From Weissella confusa (GTDB taxonomy: Bacteria; Bacillota; Bacilli; Lactobacillales; Lactobacillaceae): DNA of 64,000 nucleotides. Positions 1-7,896 of this stretch are shown piece after piece (the stretch's first letter is position 1; the number at the start of each line of letters is the position of its first letter). Position numbers and translations under genes: made by a program. The stretch lies in NCBI GenBank assembly GCA_014332815.1, contig JACSZT010000020.1:1-64000 (forward strand), read 5' to 3'. The notes under the pieces are model-generated. The model was not told the DNA's origin, made no database searches, and saw only the letters and a program-made list of their open reading frames with translations.

Positions 1-77
1 GCTAGTTCAGTGTAAGAACGCCCTTGGTTGTGCATCTCGACAAGAGATTGCTTAAATTCTGGTGAATATCGAATCAT
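1..77 (-). CDS. IS3-type transposase OrfA, N-terminal part (runs off left edge)
   Basis: Reading leftwards from an ATG at 77-75, the translation begins MIRYSPEFKQSLVEMHNQG and continues off the window. This is the usual start of the small helix-turn-helix OrfA of IS3-family elements, which binds the element ends. A good ribosome site (AGAGGAG, complement of about 85-95) precedes the ATG. Only 25 codons are visible, so the IS subgroup cannot be named and OrfB is not seen. Confidence 0.7.
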   Translation of the reverse strand, partial: MIRYSPEFKQSLVEMHNQGRSYTEL

Positions 78-143
78 ATAAAAAATGCTCCTCTGCTATT
101 AGTTTACAGGGCAGAGAAAAATCTGTCCGTAAATCTAGCATAA
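1..143 (-). mobile_element. End of an IS3-like insertion sequence
   Basis: The OrfA start, its ribosome site and about 65 bases of AT-rich leader lie here. The outer end is probably near 125-143, because the reading frame of the neighbouring truncated gene opens only after a stop at 141-143. The complement reads GGACAGATTTTTCTCTGCCC, which resembles an IS3-type terminal repeat, but the partner end and target duplication are outside the window, so the exact boundary is inferred. Confidence 0.5.
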
Positions 144-323
144 GAGCAGTCTGATAGTTTCCACCGTGTTCATGTCATTGCAGCTGATATGGAAAGTGCA
201 GCAGTTACCGAAAAGATTAAGGCAGCTGTCGAAGCAGAAATCGCAGCCGGCACCACCGACGAAACAGACGCACGCGACTTCTTGGAGCACTTGATTGTTA
301 CCGATTACGCACAAGAAGATTAA
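144..323 (+). pseudogene. 3' remnant of an unidentified gene cut by the IS element
   Basis: An open frame runs from 144 to a TAA at 321-323 with normal codon use (about 59 residues, ending LIVTDYAQED) and contains ADMESAAVTEKI near its start. It has no ribosome site at any internal ATG; the first, at 189, is deep in the reading frame. A terminator follows directly. This fits the C-terminal end of a gene whose 5' part was removed or separated by the IS at its left. I do not recognise the family. DMESAAV recalls a nucleoside-phosphorylase-like motif, but the rest does not support that. Confidence 0.55.
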
Positions 324-339
324 TACTAACGATAATTCT

Positions 340-385
340 AAATTGCTTGTCTAACAGAAATGTAAGGCAAGCAATTTTTGTTTTA
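340..385 (+). terminator. Rho-independent terminator after the truncated gene
   Basis: AAATTGCTTG at 340-349 pairs with CAAGCAATTT at 368-377, followed by a T-rich tract (TTTGTTTT). Confidence 0.8.
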
Positions 386-439
386 TAGATGTTTCTACTA
401 TATATAGTGGGAACCTTTTTCTATGACTATCAAACGAAC

Positions 440-700
440 AGAGAATATCTCGGCTGCTGGCATGGTGGGTGGTTGGGCTGATGGTGCGGAGCTCCTGCGA
501 TATTAGCCGGTGACCAAGCAAGGACAGGGGCACCAGTTATCACTTAGCAGCAGTGGATTTCAAGCCGGTAGGCGCCGAAACACGTTGAGGCGTAGTGAGA
601 ACGGGACCCCGTTGCCACCAGCTTATATTGCAGGACGGAGCACCGCCAGCCCAACCACCCACCATGCCTCGGCGCGCAAGCGACGACCCGCACACAAACC
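440..700. ncRNA. Candidate structured non-coding RNA (GC-rich, long basal stem)
   Basis: Bases 459-480 are perfectly complementary to 647-668 (22 bp). The pairing continues with interruptions (483-487 with 640-644, 494-498 with 630-634, 499-507 with 621-629), giving an arm of nearly 50 positions around a 113-base interior. The interior has its own small helices, for example around AACGGGACCCCGTT at 600-613. The stretch is much richer in GC than its surroundings and no frame looks coding. I compared it from memory with tmRNA, RNase P RNA, SRP RNA and T-box leaders and saw none of their conserved cores. Strand is unresolved because the stem is symmetric. A Weissella-restricted RNA family has been described (Weissella-1 motif), but I cannot test that match here. 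Confidence 0.5.
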
Positions 701-780
701 AAACCGTTAAAAACACTCTGGTAAATAACCTTAAAGTGTAGTACCATGGAATCACTAATTTTAGCTGGAGGGGACCCAGT

Positions 781-3063
781 ATGGAACCATACGAAGCCGA
801 GCAACAACGCTTGGATGTGGTCTTGGAAAAGATTCAAGACGCAAAGGTAAAAAATGATTTAGATCGACAAAATAATGAGCAAAAGCAGGCTGATGTTGAA
901 GCTGGATGGAACGACGTCCGCTTCAAGTCATCTACTTACGGTAGCTTGTTCGAAACAGCCATGTCTGTTCGCCAACAACAACAAATGTTGCAAGAACGCG
1001 AATTGGCCATGAACTCAGTTGAACACCAAGCTGTGGTATTGGACCGCTTGCAAGCTCGTCCATACTTTGCCCGCATTGATGTGCAAGAAAACGGTTCTGA
1101 GACGGTTGAGCCAATTTATATTGGTTTGGCATCATTCTCAGATTCACCTGACAATTTCTTGATTTACGACTGGCGTGCACCAATTTCTTCTATTTACTAT
1201 GATGCTGGTTTGGGTCAAGTGACTTATGAGACACCAGATGGTAAGCAAGAAGCAACGGTTCACTTGAAGCGTCAATTCCAAATTGAAGACGGTAAGATTG
1301 TCACCATCTTTGATACGGACGAAGCGGTTGGTGATCAAATGTTGTTGAACGCCGTTTCTGGTGAGTCGACGACGAAGATGAAGTCAATCGTTACGACCAT
1401 TCAAAAGGAACAAAACAAGATTATCCGTAACACGGCAGCTGATTTGTTGTTCGTGCAAGGAGCGGCTGGTTCTGGTAAGACATCTGCCGTGCTACAACGT
1501 GTGGCTTACTTGCTATACCGTTACCGCGGTCACTTGACATCTGGTCAAGTCGTAATGTTCTCACCAAACCAATTGTTCAATGACTATATTGATCAAGTGT
1601 TGCCTGAATTGGGTGAGCAAAATATGGTGCAAATGACGTACTACCAATATGCATCACGTCGTTTGCCTAAGTTGCAACTTGAGACGCTACAAGAGCGTTT
1701 CGAAGCCCAACCAGAAGGTGCTCAAAAGGCTATCATCGACATGAAGGGTACAAGTGACTACTTCAACGTGATGAACGCATATGCCGATGGCTTGAACAAG
1801 GCTGATATTAAGGTGCGCCCAATTAAGTTCCGTGGCCAGGAAATCATTTCAAAGGCTAAGATTGAAGAGATTTACTACTCATTCAACGAGAACTATAAGT
1901 TGGGTAACCGTCTCCAAGCAACCAAGGAACGTTTGATGAAGATGTTGCAAGGTCGTATCGGAACGGAAATGCAAGCGGATTGGGTTGAAGCTGAAATCCA
2001 AAACTTGACCAAGGAACAATATGACTCAATGTTGGGTGATAACCCACGTGAGTTTAAGTCTGACGAAGAAGAGACAAAGTTCTTGGCTAAGATTATCGTG
2101 ACGAACGCTTTGGCACCAATTGCAAAGGGTGTTAACCGTAATCGTTTCATTAACATTAACAACCAATTCATTCACTTCTTGCGTACGGTGCCTAAGTTGA
2201 TGGATCTGTCTGCATATGGCATCACGCTAGAAGATTGGACAAAGTCTGTTGAGAACACAATCAACAAGAGGAAGAATGGTGAATTGCCAATGGCGGATAT
2301 GACGCCATTCATGTTGTTGTTCGACTTGATTAAGGGTAGTCGTGGTGAACGTGACATCCGCTTTGTCTTCATTGATGAAATTCAAGATTACACGCCATTC
2401 CAATTGGCTTTCTTGAAGTTCAGCTTCCCACGTGCGCGCTTTACGATGTTGGGTGACTTGAATCAAGCCATCTTCACAAAGGAAAACGCTGTTAGTTTGC
2501 AAGAAGAGTTGTCACGCTTATTTGATCCAGAGAAGTCTGAGTATGTGCAATTGACACAAACTTACCGTTCAACGCAACAAATTACGGACTACTCAAAGGC
2601 CATTTTGATTAACGGTGCGCAAATTGATGCCTTCGAACGTGAAGGGGACAAGCCGTTGGTTAAGGTTTTGCCGGATCAAGACGCCATGATTGCGGCCACG
2701 CTGTCACAATTGGCAGCTAATGATGCAGCTGAAGAGACGACGGCAATCATCACTAAGACGTTGGCCGACGCAGAAGCTGCTTATGCGGCTTTGCGTGATC
2801 AAGCTGATGTCACAATTATTCGTACGGAAAACCAACGCTTGGTACCAGGTACAATCATTGTGCCGGCCTACTTGGCTAAGGGACTTGAATTTGATGCCGT
2901 TATTATGTGGGATGCCTCAGAAGGGGTTTACCACGGCGATGACGAGCGTCAACTGGTTTACACCATTGCATCACGTGCTATGCACCAATTGACGGTTCTT
3001 GCGATTAACAAGCTAACGCCATTGTTGGCAAACGTGGATTCACAATTATATGAAATGGGGTAA
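781..3063 (+). CDS. helD: HelD-like RNA polymerase recycling ATPase (UvrD/Rep-type)
   Basis: This 760-residue protein has the HelD layout: an N-terminal coiled coil, then a segment with DWRAPISSIYYD typical of the family, a Walker A loop GAAGSGKT near residue 227, a Walker B-like FIDEIQD near residue 530 and C-terminal helicase motifs (TYRST; GLEFDAVI). HelD proteins bind RNA polymerase and release stalled or non-productive complexes using ATP. The start is supported by GGAGGGG eight to nine bases before the ATG. coaA follows without a gap, so the two are probably co-transcribed. The function is family knowledge and the identification is confident. Confidence 0.9.
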   Translation: MEPYEAEQQRLDVVLEKIQDAKVKNDLDRQNNEQKQADVEAGWNDVRFKSSTYGSLFETAMSVRQQQQMLQERELAMNSVEHQAVVLDRLQARPYFARIDVQENGSETVEPIYIGLASFSDSPDNFLIYDWRAPISSIYYDAGLGQVTYETPDGKQEATVHLKRQFQIEDGKIVTIFDTDEAVGDQMLLNAVSGESTTKMKSIVTTIQKEQNKIIRNTAADLLFVQGAAGSGKTSAVLQRVAYLLYRYRGHLTSGQVVMFSPNQLFNDYIDQVLPELGEQNMVQMTYYQYASRRLPKLQLETLQERFEAQPEGAQKAIIDMKGTSDYFNVMNAYADGLNKADIKVRPIKFRGQEIISKAKIEEIYYSFNENYKLGNRLQATKERLMKMLQGRIGTEMQADWVEAEIQNLTKEQYDSMLGDNPREFKSDEEETKFLAKIIVTNALAPIAKGVNRNRFININNQFIHFLRTVPKLMDLSAYGITLEDWTKSVENTINKRKNGELPMADMTPFMLLFDLIKGSRGERDIRFVFIDEIQDYTPFQLAFLKFSFPRARFTMLGDLNQAIFTKENAVSLQEELSRLFDPEKSEYVQLTQTYRSTQQITDYSKAILINGAQIDAFEREGDKPLVKVLPDQDAMIAATLSQLAANDAAEETTAIITKTLADAEAAYAALRDQADVTIIRTENQRLVPGTIIVPAYLAKGLEFDAVIMWDASEGVYHGDDERQLVYTIASRAMHQLTVLAINKLTPLLANVDSQLYEMG

Positions 3064-3069
3064 TTGACT

Positions 3070-4014
3070 ATGAGTCAGGCACCACTTAACTATGCGGTTT
3101 TTAATCGTGATGATTGGTCTGTTTTAGTTGAGCCACCAGTAGAACGCGACGTCTCTCACGTCACGCCATCTATTTTGGGTGAGATTAAGGCGTTTAATGA
3201 CCAAATTTCTATGGCCGACGTGGCAATGTTCTATGATCCATTAGTTCACTACATCAAGCTACGCCACGCGCAATACTTGCGTGATCGTGAAGAGCGTCAA
3301 CGCTTTTTGGGACGTAACACGAAGCCAAGTCCGTTTGTAATTGGAATCGCCGGTTCTGTCGCCGTTGGTAAGTCAACGACAGCCCGTTTGTTGCAATTTA
3401 TGTTGCAAGCTGAATACGGTGAAGATAACGTTGCCTTGACGACAACGGACGGTTTCTTGTTGCCTAATGACGAATTGAAGGCTCAGGGCCTGTTCGATCG
3501 TAAGGGGTTCCCAGAATCATATGACATGCCTGCATTGCTAGAATTTATGAATGCAGTGAAAGATGGCGAAGAGGTTGTCCATTCACCAAAGTACTCACAC
3601 GACATTTCTGATGTGTTGACGGATGAGTTCGATACATTTGAGCGTCCTGAAATCTTTATTGTTGAAGGCATCAATACATTGCAGGCTGCGCCAAACTCGC
3701 CAGTCTATTTGTCAGACTTCTTTGATTTGTCGATTTACGTCGACGCAGAGACGGAATTGATTGAACATTGGTACTTGGATCGCTTCGAAGCTTTGCTGCA
3801 ACAAACAGCTGAAGCCCATGATCCTGACAATTTCTTTTACGCCTGGACGCAGGTACCACGCGAAACGGCGATTGATGCGGCCAAGAAAGTGTGGGAAACC
3901 GTTAACTTGCCTAATCTGGTTGACTACATTTTGCCAACGCGTGAACGTGCTGATTTGATCCTACACAAGACAATTGGGCATGGAATTGATGAAGTTTGGT
4001 TACGAAAATTCTAA
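3070..4014 (+). CDS. coaA: Type I pantothenate kinase
   Basis: The 314-residue protein contains the P-loop GSVAVGKST near residue 92 and the long conserved body of prokaryotic type I pantothenate kinase (YDMPALLEF, SPKYSHD, FIVEGIN). It phosphorylates pantothenate in the first committed step of CoA synthesis in the cytoplasm. The start is set at ATG 3070, nine bases after GGGG at 3057-3060. A TTG at 3064 is possible but poorly spaced. It sits directly downstream of helD and ends in a clear terminator. Confidence 0.95.
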   Translation: MSQAPLNYAVFNRDDWSVLVEPPVERDVSHVTPSILGEIKAFNDQISMADVAMFYDPLVHYIKLRHAQYLRDREERQRFLGRNTKPSPFVIGIAGSVAVGKSTTARLLQFMLQAEYGEDNVALTTTDGFLLPNDELKAQGLFDRKGFPESYDMPALLEFMNAVKDGEEVVHSPKYSHDISDVLTDEFDTFERPEIFIVEGINTLQAAPNSPVYLSDFFDLSIYVDAETELIEHWYLDRFEALLQQTAEAHDPDNFFYAWTQVPRETAIDAAKKVWETVNLPNLVDYILPTRERADLILHKTIGHGIDEVWLRKF

Positions 4015-4055
4015 AATCATTACTTTTCAACGTGACGCTAATATGACAAAAAACG

Positions 4056-4093
4056 TTAAACGCCGAGAAACAACCGTTTCTTGGCGTTTATTT
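4056..4093 (+). terminator. Terminator of helD-coaA
   Basis: AAACGCCGAGAAAC at 4058-4071 pairs with GTTTCTTGGCGTTT at 4076-4089, followed by a T-rich end. It may work in both directions because A-rich sequence precedes it. Confidence 0.85.
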
Positions 4094-4122
4094 TATGAGT
4101 TTCGTTACAAAATTTGCGTTAT

Positions 4123-4134
4123 TTAACCGGTTAA
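4123..4134. promoter_or_regulatory. Palindrome TTAACCGGTTAA, possible LacI-family operator
   Basis: A perfect 12-base palindrome sits in the 369-base gap before the LysM gene. The same 12-mer occurs twice more between genes, at 16896 and 16952. Its shape suits a LacI/GalR-type regulator. The cognate protein is not identifiable in the window. Confidence 0.4.
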
Positions 4135-4242
4135 ACAAATCAAGAAGAACCCTTAAATGATGCGGGTTTACAAGTGTAACGGCCTCTATATGACGACAAT
4201 GTAACGAACAAAACGGGTCGTTTGGCTAGTTTCGACATCAAG

Positions 4243-4259
4243 TGTAATGAATCTGTAAT
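4243..4259 (+). promoter_or_regulatory. WalR (YycF)-type box
   Basis: TGTAAT-GAATC-TGTAAT matches the WalR consensus TGTWAH-N5-TGTWAH exactly. It lies about 125 bases before a secreted LysM wall protein, the typical target class of the essential WalRK system. A possible -10 (TAAACT, 4280-4285) follows. The rest of the 4094-4383 gap holds no gene that I can see. Confidence 0.6.
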
Positions 4260-4383
4260 TTTAAGCCTTGTCAGCTTGGTAAACTATGTCTTGTGGTTGA
4301 GGCGAGGTAAGCCTCATATAGAGAAGTGCTTGAGCAATAGTGTTCGCACATGAAAAACAATCCGTAGGAGCGTTATAACAGAT

Positions 4384-5130
4384 ATGAACAAGATGAAAGA
4401 AACAGCATTGACGGTTGCCGGTTTGGCATCAGTATTGGTAGCAGGACAACAAGTTGTTCACGCTGCTTCAACATACACGGTACAAAACGGTGACACTTTG
4501 TCAGAATTGGCCGACAAGTTTAACATGACGGTTGAAGACTTGGTTAAGACAAACAAGATTTCAGACGCCAACATGATCTTCACTGACCAACAAATTCAAG
4601 TACCAACTTCAGCAGAAGTTAACCAAGCTACTTTGGATTCAGCTGCTGCTTCATCAGCAAATTCAGCTGCTGCTAACGCTGCTTCAGTTGCCGCATCAGA
4701 AGCTGCTTCATCAGCTGCCGCTGCCTCAAGTGTAGCCGCATCAGAAGCCGCTGCTTCAGAGTCTGCTGCATCATCAGCCGCAGCATCATCAGCCGCTGCA
4801 TCTAAGGCAGCCGCTTCATCAGCTGCTGCTTCAGCACAACAAGCTACGACAGTGACTGTTTCAACGGCTGCTGGTTCAGGATCAGTTTATGACCAATTTA
4901 TCGCTGCTGGTGGTACTGCAGCTTTGTGGAACGCTATCGTTTTGCCTGAATCAGGTGGTAACCCTAACGCCGTTTCACCAAACGGTTACCGTGGCTTGGG
5001 TCAAACTAAGCAAGCTTGGGGAACTGGTTCAGTTGCACAACAAACTGCTGGTTTGGTTAACTACGCTGTTTCACGTTACGGTTCAATCGATGGTGCCATC
5101 CAATTCCGTTTGGCTAACGGTTGGTGGTAA
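4384..5130 (+). CDS. Secreted LysM protein with Ala/Ser linker and transglycosylase-like (Apf-type) C-terminus
   Basis: The 248-residue protein has a signal peptide (hydrophobic AGLASVLVAGQQVVHA), one LysM (YTVQNGDTLSELADKF, about residues 31-75), a roughly 75-residue linker almost entirely Ala and Ser, and a C-terminal 75-residue lytic-transglycosylase-like domain (WNAIVLPESGGNPNAVSPNGYRGLGQT, here cited only by its ends W-NAIV and GLGQT). That layout is known from aggregation-promoting factor and related wall proteins of lactobacilli. LysM binds peptidoglycan; the C-terminal Glu in LPESGG is the likely catalytic acid. AGGAG lies 12 bases before the ATG. The upstream WalR box suggests control by the wall-stress two-component system. 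Confidence 0.85.
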   Translation: MNKMKETALTVAGLASVLVAGQQVVHAASTYTVQNGDTLSELADKFNMTVEDLVKTNKISDANMIFTDQQIQVPTSAEVNQATLDSAAASSANSAAANAASVAASEAASSAAAASSVAASEAAASESAASSAAASSAAASKAAASSAAASAQQATTVTVSTAAGSGSVYDQFIAAGGTAALWNAIVLPESGGNPNAVSPNGYRGLGQTKQAWGTGSVAQQTAGLVNYAVSRYGSIDGAIQFRLANGWW

Positions 5131-5156
5131 GATTTTACCCAATACAATAGACTATT

Positions 5157-5196
5157 CAAATCGCATCTGGTTTTCGACCGGGTGCGATTTTTTTGT
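5157..5196 (+). terminator. Terminator of the LysM gene
   Basis: AAATCGCATCTGGT pairs with ACCGGGTGCGATTT (5158-5190), followed by TTTTTTG. Confidence 0.85.
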
Positions 5197-5203
5197 CGTT
5201 TAG

Positions 5204-5246
5204 TTTGTATTCTCACAATCTATATGCCATAATTGGCATATAGATT
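5204..5246 (+). promoter_or_regulatory. Promoter overlapped by a 13-bp inverted-repeat operator (metal-sensing ArsR type)
   Basis: A -35 candidate TTGTAT (5205-5210) and a -10 CATAAT (5228-5233) are 17 bases apart. Over the -10 lies AATCTATATGCCA-TAAT-TGGCATATAGATT (5217-5246), a perfect 13-bp inverted repeat with a 4-base centre. The position would let a bound repressor block RNA polymerase. The operon downstream encodes a metal exporter and an ArsR repressor, which makes autoregulation the simple reading. Confidence 0.7.
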
Positions 5247-5272
5247 AGTTTAGGATTACGGGGGAACTTGTC

Positions 5273-6169
5273 ATGGGGCATGAACATCATCATCACGAAT
5301 TTGAACAAAACAAGCAGGCACCATATTTGATTGGTATCGGCCTTAATTTGGCGTTTATTATTGGCGAAATGATTTTTGCCAAGTTAGCTGGCTCGACTGC
5401 TTTGTTTGCGGATGCCTTGCACAGTGTCAGCGACGTTGCGTCATTAATTTTGTCGTGGCTCGCAGTGCTTGTGTTTGGTTTGAAGGCGACGCGTAGGCGC
5501 ACATATGGTTTCCACAACACGACCATCTTGGCGAGTGCGGTGAATGCCATTTTGCTATTGATTGCGGTGGGTATTATTTGGTTTGAGGCCATTGTGAAGC
5601 TGATCAACGGTAAAAGCCATGTCGACGGTGACATCATCATTTGGGTGGCGCTAGTTGGTATCGTGATTAATTTTCTATCAGCATACTTCTTTGCGAAAAG
5701 TGGTCAACAGGAACATGACTTGAACGCTAAAGGGGCTTACATTCACTTGTTGGCTGATGCTGGTGTGTCAGTCGGCGTGGTGGTCTCGGGTGTCCTAATC
5801 GCATTTACCGGCTGGAACTGGATTGATCCGATTGTTTCAGTTATCATCGGAATTGTGATTGTCATTAGCTCCTGGGATGTCTTTAAGCAGTCGTTGAACT
5901 TGTTGTTAAATGGTGTGCCGGCTGGTATTGATGAAGCTGGTATCGAAACGTATCTTGCTAATCATCCGGCAGTAAAATCAGTCCACGATTTGCACATTTG
6001 GGGCATCTCAACAACTGAGGCGGCGTTAACGGCTCATTTAGGGGTGCAGGAGAGCTTTAACGACGCTGACCTGGATGAAATCACAGAGACGTTAAAACAC
6101 GAGTCCGGTATCGCACACACGACGATTCAGACTGAGCTGCACACAGAGGTCAACTGCAATAGCATTTAA
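5273..6169 (+). CDS. Cation diffusion facilitator, CzcD/ZitB type (zinc/cobalt/cadmium exporter)
   Basis: The 298-residue membrane protein opens with a His-rich tail (GHEHHHHEF) and has six predicted membrane segments. The Asp/His site residues of CDF zinc exporters are present in helices II and V (FADALHSVSD; HLLADAGVS). A cytoplasmic C-terminal domain has the usual HDLHIW. CDF proteins export divalent metal in exchange for protons. A G-rich ribosome site (ACGGGGGAAC) precedes the ATG. It forms an operon with the ArsR gene 12 bases downstream. Metal identity is inferred from the regulator. Confidence 0.88.
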   Translation: MGHEHHHHEFEQNKQAPYLIGIGLNLAFIIGEMIFAKLAGSTALFADALHSVSDVASLILSWLAVLVFGLKATRRRTYGFHNTTILASAVNAILLLIAVGIIWFEAIVKLINGKSHVDGDIIIWVALVGIVINFLSAYFFAKSGQQEHDLNAKGAYIHLLADAGVSVGVVVSGVLIAFTGWNWIDPIVSVIIGIVIVISSWDVFKQSLNLLLNGVPAGIDEAGIETYLANHPAVKSVHDLHIWGISTTEAALTAHLGVQESFNDADLDEITETLKHESGIAHTTIQTELHTEVNCNSI

Positions 6170-6181
6170 CGAGGAAATAAG

Positions 6182-6493
6182 ATGACACAGGAACAACAAT
6201 TAATCAGTGCCGTGGCTGCTTTTTACAAAGTGCTAAGCCATGAAAGTCGGGTGCAATTGTTGGATTATATGGTGATGCATCCTGGTCCGGTGCATGTGAG
6301 TGAGTTGGTTGAACAGGCAGGCATTTCACAGCCAAATGTGTCAAAGCATTTAGCGGTATTGTTGAAACAACAAGTGGTGACGCGTGAAGAAGTGGGTAAC
6401 CGGGTTTACTACGAAATATATGATCAGCACCTCAAACAGACACTTGAAGCAACATTCGTTCACATGAAACACATGCTGTCGGACCAACAATAA
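6182..6493 (+). CDS. ArsR/SmtB-family metal-sensing repressor, CzrA-like
   Basis: The 103-residue winged-helix protein has the recognition helix QPNVSKHLAVL. Its last helix contains D-x-H-x10-H-x2-H (DQHLKQTLEATFVHMKH), the same spacing as the alpha-5 zinc/cobalt site of Staphylococcus CzrA. This predicts derepression of the upstream exporter by Zn(II) or Co(II). The 13-bp inverted repeat in the operon promoter is its likely operator. GAGGAAA precedes the ATG. No cysteine-based cadmium/lead site is visible. Confidence 0.88.
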   Translation: MTQEQQLISAVAAFYKVLSHESRVQLLDYMVMHPGPVHVSELVEQAGISQPNVSKHLAVLLKQQVVTREEVGNRVYYEIYDQHLKQTLEATFVHMKHMLSDQQ

Positions 6494-6557
6494 CAAGGAT
6501 TTGTGAAATTAAAAAATAATTGGTCGAAACTCACTATATCTTTATCAGGAAACGCGT

Positions 6558-6668
6558 GCTATACTAATCACATAGTTTAAAAGATTTTGTTTTATGTTTC
6601 ACCGAAATATCTGGCATTTTCGTTTTGGATTATTAGAAAATTTGGCAATGTGCCAGGAGGTTTCAGAC
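6558..6668 (+). promoter_or_regulatory. Extended -10 promoter and long 5' leader of the cold-shock gene
   Basis: TGCTATACT (6557-6565) is an extended -10 element. Roughly 95-100 untranslated bases then precede the ATG. Long leaders that fold differently with temperature are typical of csp genes. An open frame from 6594 joins in-frame to the gene but lacks a ribosome site, while CCAGGAGG precedes the ATG at 6669. Confidence 0.6.
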
Positions 6669-6869
6669 ATGGAACAAGGAACAGTAAAGTGGTTTAACGC
6701 AGACAAGGGATTCGGTTTCCTTTCACGTGAGTCAGGTGACGATGTATTCGTTCACTTCTCAGCTATCCAAGGTGACGGCTTCAAGTCATTGGAAGAAGGA
6801 CAAGCTGTATCATTCGAAGTTCAACAAGGTGACCGTGGCTTGCAAGCTGCTAACGTTACTAAGTTGTAA
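6669..6869 (+). CDS. csp: Cold-shock protein (CspA/CspB family)
   Basis: This 66-residue single cold-shock domain has the RNA-binding motifs RNP1 (KGFGFLS) and RNP2 (VFVHFS). It is an RNA chaperone that binds single-stranded nucleic acid. The start is fixed by AGGAGG ten bases upstream and by the family length. The gene is monocistronic between its own promoter and terminator. Confidence 0.96.
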   Translation: MEQGTVKWFNADKGFGFLSRESGDDVFVHFSAIQGDGFKSLEEGQAVSFEVQQGDRGLQAANVTKL

Positions 6870-6878
6870 TAACGGCTT

Positions 6879-6910
6879 AAAGGCAACCTGGTAAAACAGG
6901 TTGCCTTTTT
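6879..6910 (+). terminator. Terminator of csp
   Basis: AAAGGCAACCTG (6879-6890) pairs with CAGGTTGCCTTT (6897-6908), followed by a T run. Confidence 0.9.
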
Positions 6911-6936
6911 GTATACATATCAAAAGGAGGTTGCCC

Positions 6937-7830
6937 ATGGATTCTTGGACAAAGCAGATTGTCTTGCCGTCTGATCAACCGGCAATTTCAATTAAAGAAC
7001 AATTAACCCGATGGCTGGTACCACGTCGCATTCGTGGTAATTTTCGTATGGAACGTCGTATCTTGTTGAACGGCACTTACCAACCGACATCAACAATTCT
7101 AAAGCCAGGGGATATTTTGACGATGACGTGGTTGCCAGATGATTTTGAGGTGGCAACTTCAAATTACGTAATGGACGATAGCCGGCCAGTTGACGTCTTG
7201 TTTGAGAATGAGGATTTAATAGTCGTCAACAAAATCAAAGGGGTGAAGACGCACCCGAACTCACCTGTTGAAGATGGCACGATGATGAATTTCGCCCAGT
7301 CATACTTGCAAGCGCAAGGAAAGGCTGCTTACATGGTACATCGCTTGGACGGTGACACAACGGGTGCGCTGATTATTGCCAAGAACCCGTACGTGGTGCC
7401 GATGCTGAACCAGATGCTGCGTGACAAAACAATTCGTCGCACATACTTAGCCTGGGTTCGTGGTGCGATTAATGAGCCTTCAGGGGTGATTACGGCAGCG
7501 ATTGGGGAAAACCCTGATGATAGCCGTACGCGCCGTGTAGATGGCCCTAACGCAGTTCCTGCGGTGACTCATTGGGCGAAGGTGCACACGGTGTACCAAA
7601 ATACGCTCGTTCGTCTGGACTTGGAAACGGGGCGCACCCATCAAATTAGATTACACATGCAATCGATTGGCCACCCATTAGTTGGGGATCCGCTTTATAA
7701 TCCAACTGATGATTATGAGGGCGGATTATTGTTACATGCGGCTTCAATTAAGATACCTTTGCCATTCTCAAATGAAGTGAAATCGATTGGTGCGCCATTG
7801 CCAGCATCTTTTCCACGTAATTTTAAATAA
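6937..7830 (+). CDS. RluA/RluD-family pseudouridine synthase
   Basis: The 297-residue protein has an N-terminal S4-like segment (RMERRILLNGT, PGDILTM) and the catalytic motif HRLDGDTTGALI with the conserved Asp. The C-terminal RTHQIRLHMQSIGHPLVGDPLY is typical of the family. It converts specific uridines of rRNA or tRNA to pseudouridine; the target site cannot be read from sequence. The start is set at ATG 6937, six bases after AAAGGAGG. The longer frame back to 6901 has no start signal and overlaps the csp terminator. Confidence 0.92.
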   Translation: MDSWTKQIVLPSDQPAISIKEQLTRWLVPRRIRGNFRMERRILLNGTYQPTSTILKPGDILTMTWLPDDFEVATSNYVMDDSRPVDVLFENEDLIVVNKIKGVKTHPNSPVEDGTMMNFAQSYLQAQGKAAYMVHRLDGDTTGALIIAKNPYVVPMLNQMLRDKTIRRTYLAWVRGAINEPSGVITAAIGENPDDSRTRRVDGPNAVPAVTHWAKVHTVYQNTLVRLDLETGRTHQIRLHMQSIGHPLVGDPLYNPTDDYEGGLLLHAASIKIPLPFSNEVKSIGAPLPASFPRNFK

Positions 7831-7896
7831 CGTTAAAAAATTCAGCTGTTAGATTTAGTTATCCCTTGTTACCCTGGGGGACAGAGGATGAGATTT

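Noticed and set aside
510-755. Small open frames in both directions within the GC-rich region (for example 510-710 plus, 540-755 minus)
   Set aside because: Composition is low-complexity and Arg/Pro/Ser-rich, no ribosome site, and the region is explained by long self-complementary pairing.
4640-4850. Ala/Ser triplet-like repeats in the first LysM gene as a tandem DNA repeat or phase-variable tract
   Set aside because: Codons for Ala and Ser vary throughout, so there is no exact DNA repeat unit; it is a low-complexity protein linker.
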